Shown here: in pieces, positions 25,956 through 34,360 of the stretch
How the letters are laid out: each line of letters opens with the position of its first letter
How positions within the stretch are numbered: position 1 is the first letter of the stretch
NCBI GenBank assembly: GCA_964549945.1
Contig: CAZJXD010000005.1
Span: 1-64,000 of the forward strand
DNA: 64,000 nucleotides
DNA from: B25-G16 sp964549945
GTDB lineage: Bacteria > Desulfobacterota > DSM-4660 > Desulfatiglandales > B25-G16
Direction: 5' to 3'
Position numbers and translations under genes: made by a program
Notes under the pieces: model-generated
What the model was told of the DNA's origin: nothing
The model's database searches: none
What the model saw: only the letters and a program-made list of their open reading frames with translations

Positions 25956-27022
25956 TTAATCATTTTTTTCAAAGCATACCATAATTCCAGAAGCCTGACT
26001 TAATCGTATGAAAGGGTTCTCAATCAAGTCAGTAAAAAGTCCCAATAATATATCCCATGATAATGAAAGCGGACTGAATCTTACGCCTATTCTGCTAAGA
26101 ATTAGAATCCATTTTGCTATCCAAGATTCTTGTCCATACCCCTTTTAAAAAACTCTTATGTAAGGGCTTAAGGGGTATAAAGCTGTTGAACTGAATTGTT
26201 TTATTGCAATCAAATGAAAGTTATTTGTTTCAAATCTTTTTATTGCCTTATGTGGATCTTCACTTCCCCAGTGTCCATCCATATTAACTCCTGCCTTTTC
26301 GTAAATGGTTGGATACTTTCACATAAATCTTTTCAACAATGTTCGAGGTATTATTTTCCCACTTTCTAATTCTCCAGTCTCAACAATATGGATAGTTCGA
26401 CCACCTAGTTTCAGACATCGGTAAATTTCGCTTATCAATTTATCCTTCTCTTCAAAACTTATATATCCTAAAAGATCACCACTAACAATATCATCAAAAA
26501 AGTTATCTGGAAAATGAATTCTTTTTGACCTTCCTTGAATAACCAAATCATAAATTTTTTTGGCGTTTTTTAGAGATGATAATGATAAATCTATCCCTAC
26601 GGTAGGGCCTATATTAGGGAAAATATCACGCCCTCCACCACAGCCTAACTCAAGGATATTTCCATTGTTAGGCATCATTTTCTTGAAAAAACGGTTCCTT
26701 TGTATAGAAAATGCACCAATACCTCCAAAAAATCCCCAGAATATTTTACCTCTCAATCTCTTTAATCAAGTTATGGTTTAAGAAATCTCATGCTGAACCT
26801 TTTGAACAATACTAATCTCTTTGGAATAGAATAGTTTGTTAATCTTGGAAATCTATCTTCATAGAATGCATCTACCAGATCAAGCATAATCAGGGTTCCA
26901 TCTGATATTGGATATTCTTTTTGACATTCCGCACATAAAAGACTCGTTGCACTTTTTTGCAATCCCTTTTTGCAGTTTGGACATCGCTCTGATGATAAAA
27001 GCTTTACTTTCACGTTAAACAT
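25956..27022 (-). pseudogene. Decayed methyltransferase with Trm112-like zinc domain
   Basis: Starting at 27022 a Trm112-like domain is clear (CPNCKKGL ... CAECQKEYPISDGTLIML). This frame stops near 26771. Homology resumes in another frame from about 26756 with a SAM domain (ILELGCGGGRDIFPNIGPTV, GIDLSLSSLKNAKK), so one or two frameshifts lie at about 26755-26775. At 26319-26321 a TGA interrupts, but the same frame continues to make sense (HWGSEDPHKAIKRF, LYPLSPYIRVF) to a TAA at 26145-26147, and again (ASGIMVCFEKND) to a TAA at 25956-25958. Joined, these give one methyltransferase of about 350 residues with at least three lesions. Two different stop codons argue against code reassignment. 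Confidence 0.82.
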
Positions 27023-27023
27023 G

Positions 27024-28139
27024 TTATTGTAAACTACTATTTAGTTCTTTAACAATTCGATAAAATTTTTTGCCTGTTTTCTCCCAGGAAAATTCGTTAA
27101 TCACTCTGTTGTATCCTGCCTCACCCATTTGTTTTCTCAAATCAGGGTTCTTTATTAATCTACTGATTGCTTCAGCAAGTGCCTCTGGATCTGCTGGAGG
27201 AACCAGCAATCCGTTATCGCCATCTGTCACTAATTCTGGCATCGCCGAAACTCTGCTGGTAACAATAGGTAGCTTGTAATACATTGCTTCCAATAGGACT
27301 ATACCAAAACCTTCCCACAAAGAAGGGAAGACAAAGATATCTGCTTGAGAATAAATATGGCAGAGCTCATCATGATGTATCCTTCCATAGAAGATTACCT
27401 TATCTAACAGGTTAAGCTTTTTTGCCAAGTCTAATAAATAGAGGTAATACTGAGGCGACTCTTTCCTCCCAACAAGATGCAATCTAATCTCAGAGTATTT
27501 TAACTTTCCCATAGCCTCTAAAAGAAAGTTGATGCCTTTTCTTGGACGATAATGACCCACGAAAAGCAAACTCAATATTCTTGATTCAGCTTTAGGAAAG
27601 TGTTGAAGGTCATGACAATTTATCCCTGGAGGAACCACCTCTACTTTTTCGTTCTTGATCCCCAAAGAGAGGATCTCTTGGCGAGTAAACCTACTGTTTA
27701 CAAGTATTTTGTCAGCAAAAGAGAAGAAGAGACGTTCTTTAAACTTGAGCCACATTTTTCGAAATGACCAAGGGCTTTGGCTTCTGTAATGGTCAAAATG
27801 GTGAAGGTAGGTTATTATATTGGAACCCAAGAAGAACTTTTGGTAAACATTGTAAAAAAGAAGCTCTCTAGTAAAATACGCATCCTCGAAGATCAATCCC
27901 TTTTTTTCTTTAATGCCCCAGAGAATTTTAAACATGATAGGGAGCTTCTTCATCAGCCTCACGCCTTTTAAACTCTTACACTCTTTGCCAGTAAGCCTTT
28001 CAATCAAGTCAGGCAAACAGAGAACTTCTAGTTTTATTCCCTGGCATTGAAGATACTCATAGATCTTGCGATGAACCAAGTCACCTCCACCATAGGTTTT
28101 AGGAGGAAATAGATAACCCACTATGAAATATATGCTCAT
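27024..28139 (-). CDS. Glycosyltransferase family 4
   Basis: A GT-B protein of 371 residues: FPPKTYGGGDLVHRKIYEYL at the N-terminus (glycine loop), KILVNSRFTRQEILSLGI, the hinge VEVVPPGINCHDL, LLFVGHYRPRKGINFLLEAM, and the donor site FPSLWEGFGIVLLEAMYYKL followed by SAMPELVTDGDNGLLVPP. All key motifs are intact. It ends 2 bases before the start of the methyltransferase pseudogene, so the pair were once one transcription unit. Substrates are unknown. Confidence 0.9.
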   Translation of the reverse strand: MSIYFIVGYLFPPKTYGGGDLVHRKIYEYLQCQGIKLEVLCLPDLIERLTGKECKSLKGVRLMKKLPIMFKILWGIKEKKGLIFEDAYFTRELLFYNVYQKFFLGSNIITYLHHFDHYRSQSPWSFRKMWLKFKERLFFSFADKILVNSRFTRQEILSLGIKNEKVEVVPPGINCHDLQHFPKAESRILSLLFVGHYRPRKGINFLLEAMGKLKYSEIRLHLVGRKESPQYYLYLLDLAKKLNLLDKVIFYGRIHHDELCHIYSQADIFVFPSLWEGFGIVLLEAMYYKLPIVTSRVSAMPELVTDGDNGLLVPPADPEALAEAISRLIKNPDLRKQMGEAGYNRVINEFSWEKTGKKFYRIVKELNSSLQ

Positions 28140-28156
28140 CTGTCCTTATAGTTGCT

Positions 28157-29632
28157 TTAATTAAACGTTGACCGGTGAAAGCCGGATAAATTAAAAGCCA
28201 TTTTGATAACTTTGACTCCTAAACTGTACAATCTATATAGATGTCGGTATGTCTTTATAAAAAGATTATAGGGAAAGAGTTTGAACGTTAAAAGGCTGTC
28301 ATTATATTTTACAAAAATTCTTTTTATGGCTGTAGGGAAAGAATAGTAAATCTTGTACAGTTTAACTAAGCCCCTAAAATAGGTATAGGCAAAGATTGTT
28401 TGTTTTTCTTGGATTGTATCTAAGTTAAGAGTAGGTCCTTCAAAAATAGTTTTAAAGGTCTCGTGAGACAGGATGCCCCTCTCTTTAGCCAGTTGGTGTA
28501 GTTTAGTTCCAATGTAAGGGTGAAAGTAAAAGATGTAGCTCCAGTCAGGATTAGCTCTGGCATTAAGTTTTATAGTATCTAATGCGGTGCTGAAGGTTTC
28601 TCCGGGAACACCTATGATATTAAAGGCACTGGTCTTTATTCCATGTTTTCTGCACAAATAAAAGGCATTAGTAATCTGTTCTTCTGATATTCCTCTCTTC
28701 ATTACCTCTTCCCGGATTCGCGCATTTCCGCTCTCAATCCCAAATTCCACATAGTAACAACCACTATCTCTAAGCAGGTATGCGACCTCTTCATCTATAT
28801 GGTTTACCCTGTCATTGATACTATAGGGTAATCCTATTCTTTTTTTATATTCCTCGGCAAATTCTCTAAACCATGATTTACTCAAAGTTAAGTTGTCATC
28901 AAAAAACCTAACCTCCTCGAGGAAAGGGTATTTGTTTAATCCATATTCAATCTCTTTTATTACCTTATCAACACTTCTGAACCTCACATATCTATTTTTG
29001 TTTGGATATAATTCTCTAAAAGTGTGGTTGCAACAGTAAGTGCAATTATAAGGACAACCTCTATTAGCCATTATAACCAGCCGCTTAAAGTATGTTGCAT
29101 CAACTAAAGTCTCATAATTGAAAAGTCCATAGTCTAATGAAGGTAATGAATCTAAGTCCTCGATAAGAGGTCTTATGGGATTTTTGTAAATCTGATCATC
29201 TTCTTTCACCCACAGATTCTGGATTTCGGTGATATTCTCTGTTTTCTCCAGCTTATTGCACAGTTCTACCAAAGCCTCTTCTCCTTCTCCTTGGCAGATA
29301 ATATCAAAAAACCCTGTATCCATACACTCATCCGGCGCTATGGTGGGATGCACTCCTCCATAAATAGTTAGAATATCAAAATTCTTTTTAGTCCAGGAGC
29401 CAAACTTTTTTATTTCTGGGAACAAGTTAGAAATGGAAGAAAAGGCTATAAGATCAGGAGAATGCACATCAATCAAATTAACAAAATCCTTCTCATTAAT
29501 CTCTTCAAAGAGGTGGACTAAACTAGTTTTATGCCCAGCCTTTTTTAGACAAGATGATAACTGAGCGATGCCCTGATTAAATTTCCGGTTATTGGTTATG
29601 CCTATGTCTGTGTAAACAAATGTGGCTTTCAT
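28157..29632 (-). CDS. B12-binding-domain radical SAM protein
   Basis: 491 residues. The cobalamin-binding-like N-terminal domain includes GIAQLSSCLKKAGHKTSLVH, SPDLIAFSSISNLFPEI and TIYGGVHPTIAPDE. The radical SAM core has the cluster motif RGCPYNCTYCCNH and later IESGNARIREEVMKRGI and AFNIIGVPGET. The family (BchE/hopanoid-type and relatives) modifies lipids, sugars and cofactors. The tail of basic and hydrophobic residues (about 410-491) may bind membranes. It is flanked by glycosyltransferase genes, so action on the polymer or its lipid carrier is reasonable but unproven. Confidence 0.88.
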   Translation of the reverse strand: MKATFVYTDIGITNNRKFNQGIAQLSSCLKKAGHKTSLVHLFEEINEKDFVNLIDVHSPDLIAFSSISNLFPEIKKFGSWTKKNFDILTIYGGVHPTIAPDECMDTGFFDIICQGEGEEALVELCNKLEKTENITEIQNLWVKEDDQIYKNPIRPLIEDLDSLPSLDYGLFNYETLVDATYFKRLVIMANRGCPYNCTYCCNHTFRELYPNKNRYVRFRSVDKVIKEIEYGLNKYPFLEEVRFFDDNLTLSKSWFREFAEEYKKRIGLPYSINDRVNHIDEEVAYLLRDSGCYYVEFGIESGNARIREEVMKRGISEEQITNAFYLCRKHGIKTSAFNIIGVPGETFSTALDTIKLNARANPDWSYIFYFHPYIGTKLHQLAKERGILSHETFKTIFEGPTLNLDTIQEKQTIFAYTYFRGLVKLYKIYYSFPTAIKRIFVKYNDSLLTFKLFPYNLFIKTYRHLYRLYSLGVKVIKMAFNLSGFHRSTFN

Positions 29633-29712
29633 GTGGGTCCTAAAATTTTTGTAGTATTATAATGCAAGGGATTTTATCCTTCTCCACATCCACCTCTTTG
29701 CATCTGTATTCG

Positions 29713-30876
29713 TCAATCCCCTGATAGATACATCATCAACTGTACTGATAATTTCCGTACATCGTGTCTACAAGCCAATTTCTGCGCATTTTTCACTAAA
29801 CTCTCTTGCAAAAGTTTATCATTAAGCAACCGAGTTACAGCTTCCTTCAATTGTGCCGGATTGTTATCGTTTACAATATATCCAAAACCTTCTTTTTTCC
29901 CATAATAACTAACAAAACAATCCCGCGGGGCGTGCACGAGTATCGGCCTGCCAGATATGAGATATTCCGGCAGCTTTGTTGTTGAAGCAGTCTTGATAAG
30001 CAACGGGTAAGGAACATTGAAACTTAAAGGCAAAAAAAGTATATCTGCTTCATTATGTATAAATTTAAGGTCTTCTCTTTTTGCGAAACTGATAACAACA
30101 TTCTTTCCCCCTATCCCGTTTCTTGCGAGTTCTTTTGATGAACTGGAAGTATAAATAAATAACTTCACTGTCTCTTCCTCTAGCGAATTAACCACATCCA
30201 CCAAGTTTTTAATCGCTTCTTTCTGTGCCCAATAAACCATCCCACTGAACACGATCTTTTTGGTTTTCCGGCTCTCTGCCAGGGATGCATCAACCTCTAA
30301 TCGTGCATCTGAATTAAATTCCACGGGAACGGGTAACACTTTGGCTCTAATTCCATACTTCTTAAAATAGTGCTGTTGGAGAAATTCATTCAGCACAAAA
30401 AGTTTTGTGACACTTCGGAACATTGTTTTTTCCAAAAGTCTTTGCATAATCTTTTCTGTCTTATAACGTGGCAACTGCTCGTAGGCATCAGTGAGAAAAA
30501 TAAAGAAAGCTCGGTGCATGATTCTACTGATTATGAAACCAGCTACCAGATAGGTACCACGATTGGAAAGCGCCAAGATGTTATCTATTTTTTCTTTTTT
30601 TGCAATCCAAAAGCCTCTAAGTAAAATGAGTAAGATATCTAACAATATAAAAATATTGCAAAAGATTGGATTCGTGCCATTGTAATTCGGTATATAATGG
30701 AAGAAATATTTTCCACTAAGCCATCTTTGGGGGTCGATAAATCTGTCTTTACCAATCCTTCCCGTCAGGATACAATAACTTTCAGTGGAGAAAAGCTCCA
30801 AATATTTTCCCAGCATTATTGCGCCCCCCTGCACTACAGGTGGAGCGACATCATTGACTATCATGGTCTTTTTCAT
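29713..30876 (-). CDS. Glycosyltransferase, GT4-like
   Basis: 387 residues. The start KKTMIVNDVAPPVVQGGAIM, the hydrophobic stretch IFILLDILLILLRGFW, and the donor-domain sequence KIVFSGMVYWAQKEAIKNLV followed by ADILFLPLSFNVPYPLLIKT and KLPEYLISGRPILVHAP indicate a GT-B transferase. The usual E-x7-E signature is weak (TASTTKLPEYLISGRP), so the family assignment is less certain than for its neighbours. It begins 17 bases after the stop of wecB and is likely cotranscribed with it. Confidence 0.72.
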   Translation of the reverse strand: MKKTMIVNDVAPPVVQGGAIMLGKYLELFSTESYCILTGRIGKDRFIDPQRWLSGKYFFHYIPNYNGTNPIFCNIFILLDILLILLRGFWIAKKEKIDNILALSNRGTYLVAGFIISRIMHRAFFIFLTDAYEQLPRYKTEKIMQRLLEKTMFRSVTKLFVLNEFLQQHYFKKYGIRAKVLPVPVEFNSDARLEVDASLAESRKTKKIVFSGMVYWAQKEAIKNLVDVVNSLEEETVKLFIYTSSSSKELARNGIGGKNVVISFAKREDLKFIHNEADILFLPLSFNVPYPLLIKTASTTKLPEYLISGRPILVHAPRDCFVSYYGKKEGFGYIVNDNNPAQLKEAVTRLLNDKLLQESLVKNAQKLACRHDVRKLSVQLMMYLSGD

Positions 30877-30893
30877 TTATCGAGAGTCGAATT

Positions 30894-32066
30894 TTATCCA
30901 TGATGCTCACTCAGTATATCTACTATCCTCTTTGCTGCCTTGCCATCACCATAGGGGTTCTGTTTTGAAGACATTTCTTGATAAGCAGTTTTATCACAAA
31001 GCAATCTTTGTACTTCCATAACTATTTTATTAGAATCGGTTCCAACGAGCTTGCTGTTGCCAGATTTCACTGCTTCCGGCCTTTCAGTAGTATTCCTCAT
31101 AACCAATACTGGTTTTCCTAAGGATGGTGCTTCCTCTTGGACTCCACCGGAATCGGTCAGGATAAGATAAGACTTATCCATAAGGTAAACGAAGTGTGCA
31201 TATTCCAACGGCTTTATAAGATATATATTTCCGAGATCTTCTAAACTATTTTCTTTAGAACTAAGTATCTTAAGTACAGGTTTCTGCACATTCGGGTTGA
31301 GATGAACAGGATAAACTACGGTCACATCAGGATTTCTTTGAGCGATTTCCTTTAATGCCAAACATATATTTTTAAGGCCTTCACCGAAGTTTTCCCGCCT
31401 ATGTCCAGTAACTAAAATCAACTTTGACTTGTTAGTGGTAGATGGCAGTGTTAAATTCAACTTTTTCTCAAAATATTCTTCAAAAAACTTTCTCCTGACT
31501 CCTAACTTCTGACTTCTGACAATTTTTAGGAGTGTATCAACGCTTGTATTGCCAGTAACCCAAATTCTATTACTGGAGATACCCTCTTCTATAAGATTCT
31601 GTTTCGCCCATTCAGTAGGTGCAAAATGATAATCTGCCAATGCCGTTGTCATTTGACGATTCTTTTCTTCTGGAAAAGGTTGATACTTATTATAGGTTCG
31701 AAGCCCGGCCTCAACATGAGCGATCGGTATCTTGCAGTAAAAGGAAGCCAGACTAGCCACAAATGTCGTTGTTGTATCTCCCTGAACCAGGACTATATCA
31801 GGTTGTTCTTTTCTTAGAATCGCTTTCAGGCCCCCCAATGCCTTTATTGTAACATCAAACAAATCTTGATTATCAGACATGATATCCAGATCATAATCTC
31901 GCACAATTTCAAAAAGTTTTAATACCTGATCTAGCATTTGCCTGTGTTGGGCTGTTACACAAACAACAGGTTTTAATTTTGAAGGTTGAAGATTAAGCTC
32001 ATGAATAACAGGAGCAAGCTTTACAGCCTCCGGTCGCGTTCCAAACACTATCATTACTTTCATCAT
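30894..32066 (-). CDS. wecB: UDP-N-acetylglucosamine 2-epimerase (non-hydrolysing)
   Basis: 390 residues. It makes UDP-ManNAc from UDP-GlcNAc. Motifs are complete: FGTRPEAVKLAPVI, IVLVQGDTTTTF, AHVEAGLRTY, VTGHRRENFGEGL, TDSGGVQEEAPSLGKPVLVM and NTTERPEAVKSG. The length is normal apart from about 10 extra residues (VRSQKLGVRRK) encoded by an inserted run of 7-base repeats at 31492-31520, which kept the frame. That loop lies between the two Rossmann domains and should be tolerated. A second, broken wecB of different sequence is at 42139-43409. Confidence 0.93.
   Translation of the reverse strand: MMKVMIVFGTRPEAVKLAPVIHELNLQPSKLKPVVCVTAQHRQMLDQVLKLFEIVRDYDLDIMSDNQDLFDVTIKALGGLKAILRKEQPDIVLVQGDTTTTFVASLASFYCKIPIAHVEAGLRTYNKYQPFPEEKNRQMTTALADYHFAPTEWAKQNLIEEGISSNRIWVTGNTSVDTLLKIVRSQKLGVRRKFFEEYFEKKLNLTLPSTTNKSKLILVTGHRRENFGEGLKNICLALKEIAQRNPDVTVVYPVHLNPNVQKPVLKILSSKENSLEDLGNIYLIKPLEYAHFVYLMDKSYLILTDSGGVQEEAPSLGKPVLVMRNTTERPEAVKSGNSKLVGTDSNKIVMEVQRLLCDKTAYQEMSSKQNPYGDGKAAKRIVDILSEHHG
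31492..31520 (-). repeat. Heptameric tandem repeat inside wecB
   Basis: On the minus strand the bases read GTC then AGAAGTC, AGAAGTT, AGGAGTC and AGGAG: four degenerate copies of a 7-base unit. They are translated in frame within wecB. The same unit occurs at 44671-44689 and 47405-47451 outside genes. Heptameric tandem repeats of this sort (STRR-type) are described from other bacteria; here they seem to have entered a gene. Confidence 0.75.
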
Positions 32067-32367
32067 TGGGACTATCCGCTTCAGTCAAGTGGCCTCTATA
32101 TATTGTGGTTAATGAAAGCGGAAAAACGACATAAACTGCTCAGCAAATTTAAAAAATGCTCCCTAATTGAAGTACATGGTTTTGGCTCTGACAGCGGAAA
32201 TGGTAATTTCTGTCCATTTTGCTTAACATTCTAGCGTATATAGAGGTGGAGTGATCATTTTGCTATTTTGCTGCAGCAGAATCATAAGTTGAAGCCTTAA
32301 TAAATGCCATGCTGTGCACATATACCATATGTTGTGTATACTTGAGTCAAACGGATAGCTCTATTCA
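32067..32367. other. Intergenic region upstream of wecB
   Basis: No gene or gene remnant is recognisable in these 301 bases. A 10-base inverted repeat CCTCTATATA (32093-32102 and its complement at 32237-32246) brackets about 134 bases; it could be chance in AT-rich DNA or the ends of a lost element. The region probably holds the promoter of the wecB-containing minus-strand unit, but no convincing -35/-10 pair was found. Confidence 0.3.
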
Positions 32368-33411
32368 TCATTTCATCGTTATCTCCTCACGTACAGCAGA
32401 AGAAACACCACGGGGAAAAGAGGCATTCTTTTCTATTTTTTCCCAATTTGCTTTAAACCATTCAATCGTCCTCTTAAGGCCCTCTTCAAAAGATGTTCTT
32501 GGTTCATAACCTAAAAGCTCTCTTGCTCTATCAACAGAAGCCAAAAGACGACTCTTCGTGTCCCATTGCCTCTTAGAAACCATCTTGATCCCTGCCTTAT
32601 TTCCTGTAGCTGCATTTATCATCTCGGCTAGGTCACCTATTTTCGTTTCACTCCCTGATGCCAGATTCATTTCTTTACCTATGCATTTTTCAAAATATCC
32701 AGCCCGCAACAAACCATCCACCAAGTCTTCAACATAAGTAAAATCTCTTGTAGCCTCTCTGTTTCCTGTTATTGGCAGCGGTAGGCCTTTCATAGACCAA
32801 TAAATAAAGTTGGGAATCACATTCCTGTATTCGCCAGGGATCTCACCAGGGCCATAAGAATTAAAAAATCTTGTCTTGACCGCTGGTAGTCTATAATGAT
32901 TAAAGAAAAAATTGCAATAAAGCTCACCAAGCATCTTTGTGATCTGATATGGAGTAGTAAGGTTCATAGACATAAATTCTTCCTTTAAAGGAAGTGGAGC
33001 ACTGCTCCCATATATGGAACAACCCGAAGAAGCATATATAAAACATTCTATCCTTGACAGATTGGAATATTCAAGCACCTTAAGAGTCCCAAAACCATTT
33101 ACCTCAAGATCACGCGCTGGATAATCCACGGAGTTCTGATTTGCAAAAAACGCGGCAAGATGGAAAACATGACTTGGATTTTCATTAAAAACTCTTTTCA
33201 ATGAAGCATCATCGACAACGCTTCCCTTAACAAACATAATATTATGCCTCGATGGAATATTCCATTCACAGGAAGCTGAAAGGTCATCAAGAATGATTAT
33301 TAGCTTTGTATTTAAATCCGATAGCTTTTTACAAAGATTCGATCCAATAGCTCCAGCACCACCAGTAACCAAAATCGTCTTGCCTTTGTAAAAATCAAGA
33401 TAATCTGCCAT
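32368..33411 (-). CDS. NAD-dependent sugar-nucleotide epimerase/dehydratase
   Basis: An extended SDR of 347 residues: VTGGAGAIGSNLCKKL (NAD loop), VFHLAAFFANQNSVDYPARD, SSGCSIYGSS followed by TPYQITKMLGELYC (catalytic Ser/Tyr/Lys), RFFNSYGPGEIPGEYRNVIP, ATRDFTYVEDLVDGLLRAG, and FEEGLKRTIEWF. It belongs to the UDP-glucose/UDP-glucuronate 4-epimerase branch; the exact substrate is not clear. The residues after EWFKANWEKIEKN form an unusual 20-residue tail. It is 10 bases downstream of a second SDR gene. Confidence 0.85.
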   Translation of the reverse strand: MADYLDFYKGKTILVTGGAGAIGSNLCKKLSDLNTKLIIILDDLSASCEWNIPSRHNIMFVKGSVVDDASLKRVFNENPSHVFHLAAFFANQNSVDYPARDLEVNGFGTLKVLEYSNLSRIECFIYASSGCSIYGSSAPLPLKEEFMSMNLTTPYQITKMLGELYCNFFFNHYRLPAVKTRFFNSYGPGEIPGEYRNVIPNFIYWSMKGLPLPITGNREATRDFTYVEDLVDGLLRAGYFEKCIGKEMNLASGSETKIGDLAEMINAATGNKAGIKMVSKRQWDTKSRLLASVDRARELLGYEPRTSFEEGLKRTIEWFKANWEKIEKNASFPRGVSSAVREEITMK

Positions 33412-33421
33412 ACTGCCTCCC

Positions 33422-34336
33422 TTATTTATATACTTTTTTCATCCATTCTATATATCTCTTAAGTCCTTCCTCAATAGGTATTTTTGGATCGTGGTTTAAA
33501 TCTTGTCTGCTCTTTGAGAAATCGACTTGCTTAATCTTTGTTGTAAATGGCTCTGCCTCCTTGTAAGTTACATGTTCATCATTTTTGCCGAGATATTCTA
33601 AGACCAAATCGGAGATATATTTGATATCAGTTATCCATTCTTCCTTTCCACCAATATTATATACTTCACCAGGGATAAAATTATCGACAATATTTGCTAA
33701 AGTTCGGCAAGTATCCTCTACATAATCGAATATGCGCTTGTGCCCCATGTATACCGTATATCGCATATCCATTAAGGCTCGATAGACAAATATAGGGATA
33801 ACACCCCTATACGGACTATAATATTCACTTGGTCCATAACAATTAAGTGGTCGGACTCGAACAGTTTCTGTCCCAAACATCGTAGCGGAATTCAGTACTT
33901 GTAATTCTCCAGCCCATTTGGATATAGCATAATCATTCATTTGTTTTATAGAAATTTTATCCATAACATCTTCAGTCATAATGCCATCATAATCACCATA
34001 AACTTCACAACTGCTAAAAAATATCTGTTGAAAACGATATTTCTCTTGTAGCCTCAAGATATTCTTTGTCCCGATGACATTAGTTCTCCATAGATTTTCA
34101 TAATAGTCTTCCCCGTTCCACCTTCCATATTCTGCTGCCAAGTGGTAGACAAAATCAAACTTGTGACTCTCAAACAACCTTTCCAATTGCCGGAAACTGC
34201 TTACATCGCACCGTATATATTTGGAATCATGATAATGAAATAAATCACATAACCAGACCTCGTGCCCACGCTTCTTTAATTCCTGAATTAACACCTTCCC
34301 TATTGCACCTAAACCACCAGTTACCAAGATTTTCAT
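33422..34336 (-). CDS. NAD-dependent sugar-nucleotide epimerase/dehydratase
   Basis: An extended SDR of about 304 residues: MKILVTGGLGAIGKVLIQEL, YHLAAEYGRWNGEDYYENL, SSCEVYGDYDG with YAISKWAGEL (YxxxK), RPLNCYGPSEYYSPYRGVIP and FDYVEDTCRTLANI. Substrate unknown. The ATG at 34336 is preferred because it begins the Rossmann motif and has AGAGAGG 9 bases upstream. The upstream in-frame ATG at 34360 lies inside the target duplication of the insertion sequence and reads only eight extra residues. Before that insertion this gene would have followed directly after the GT4 gene now at 35779-36915. Confidence 0.83.
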   Translation of the reverse strand: MKILVTGGLGAIGKVLIQELKKRGHEVWLCDLFHYHDSKYIRCDVSSFRQLERLFESHKFDFVYHLAAEYGRWNGEDYYENLWRTNVIGTKNILRLQEKYRFQQIFFSSCEVYGDYDGIMTEDVMDKISIKQMNDYAISKWAGELQVLNSATMFGTETVRVRPLNCYGPSEYYSPYRGVIPIFVYRALMDMRYTVYMGHKRIFDYVEDTCRTLANIVDNFIPGEVYNIGGKEEWITDIKYISDLVLEYLGKNDEHVTYKEAEPFTTKIKQVDFSKSRQDLNHDPKIPIEEGLKRYIEWMKKVYK

Positions 34337-34360
34337 TTTTTTAAACCTCTCTTTCCTCAT

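Noticed and set aside
26145..26321. Stop-codon recoding (TGA or TAA read through) in the methyltransferase
   Set aside because: Two different stops plus frameshift(s) in the same gene, and normal use of all three stops by neighbours, make gene decay the simpler explanation.
34337..34360. Upstream ATG of the epimerase gene at 34360
   Set aside because: It belongs to the IS target duplication; the Rossmann motif and a good Shine-Dalgarno point to ATG 34336.
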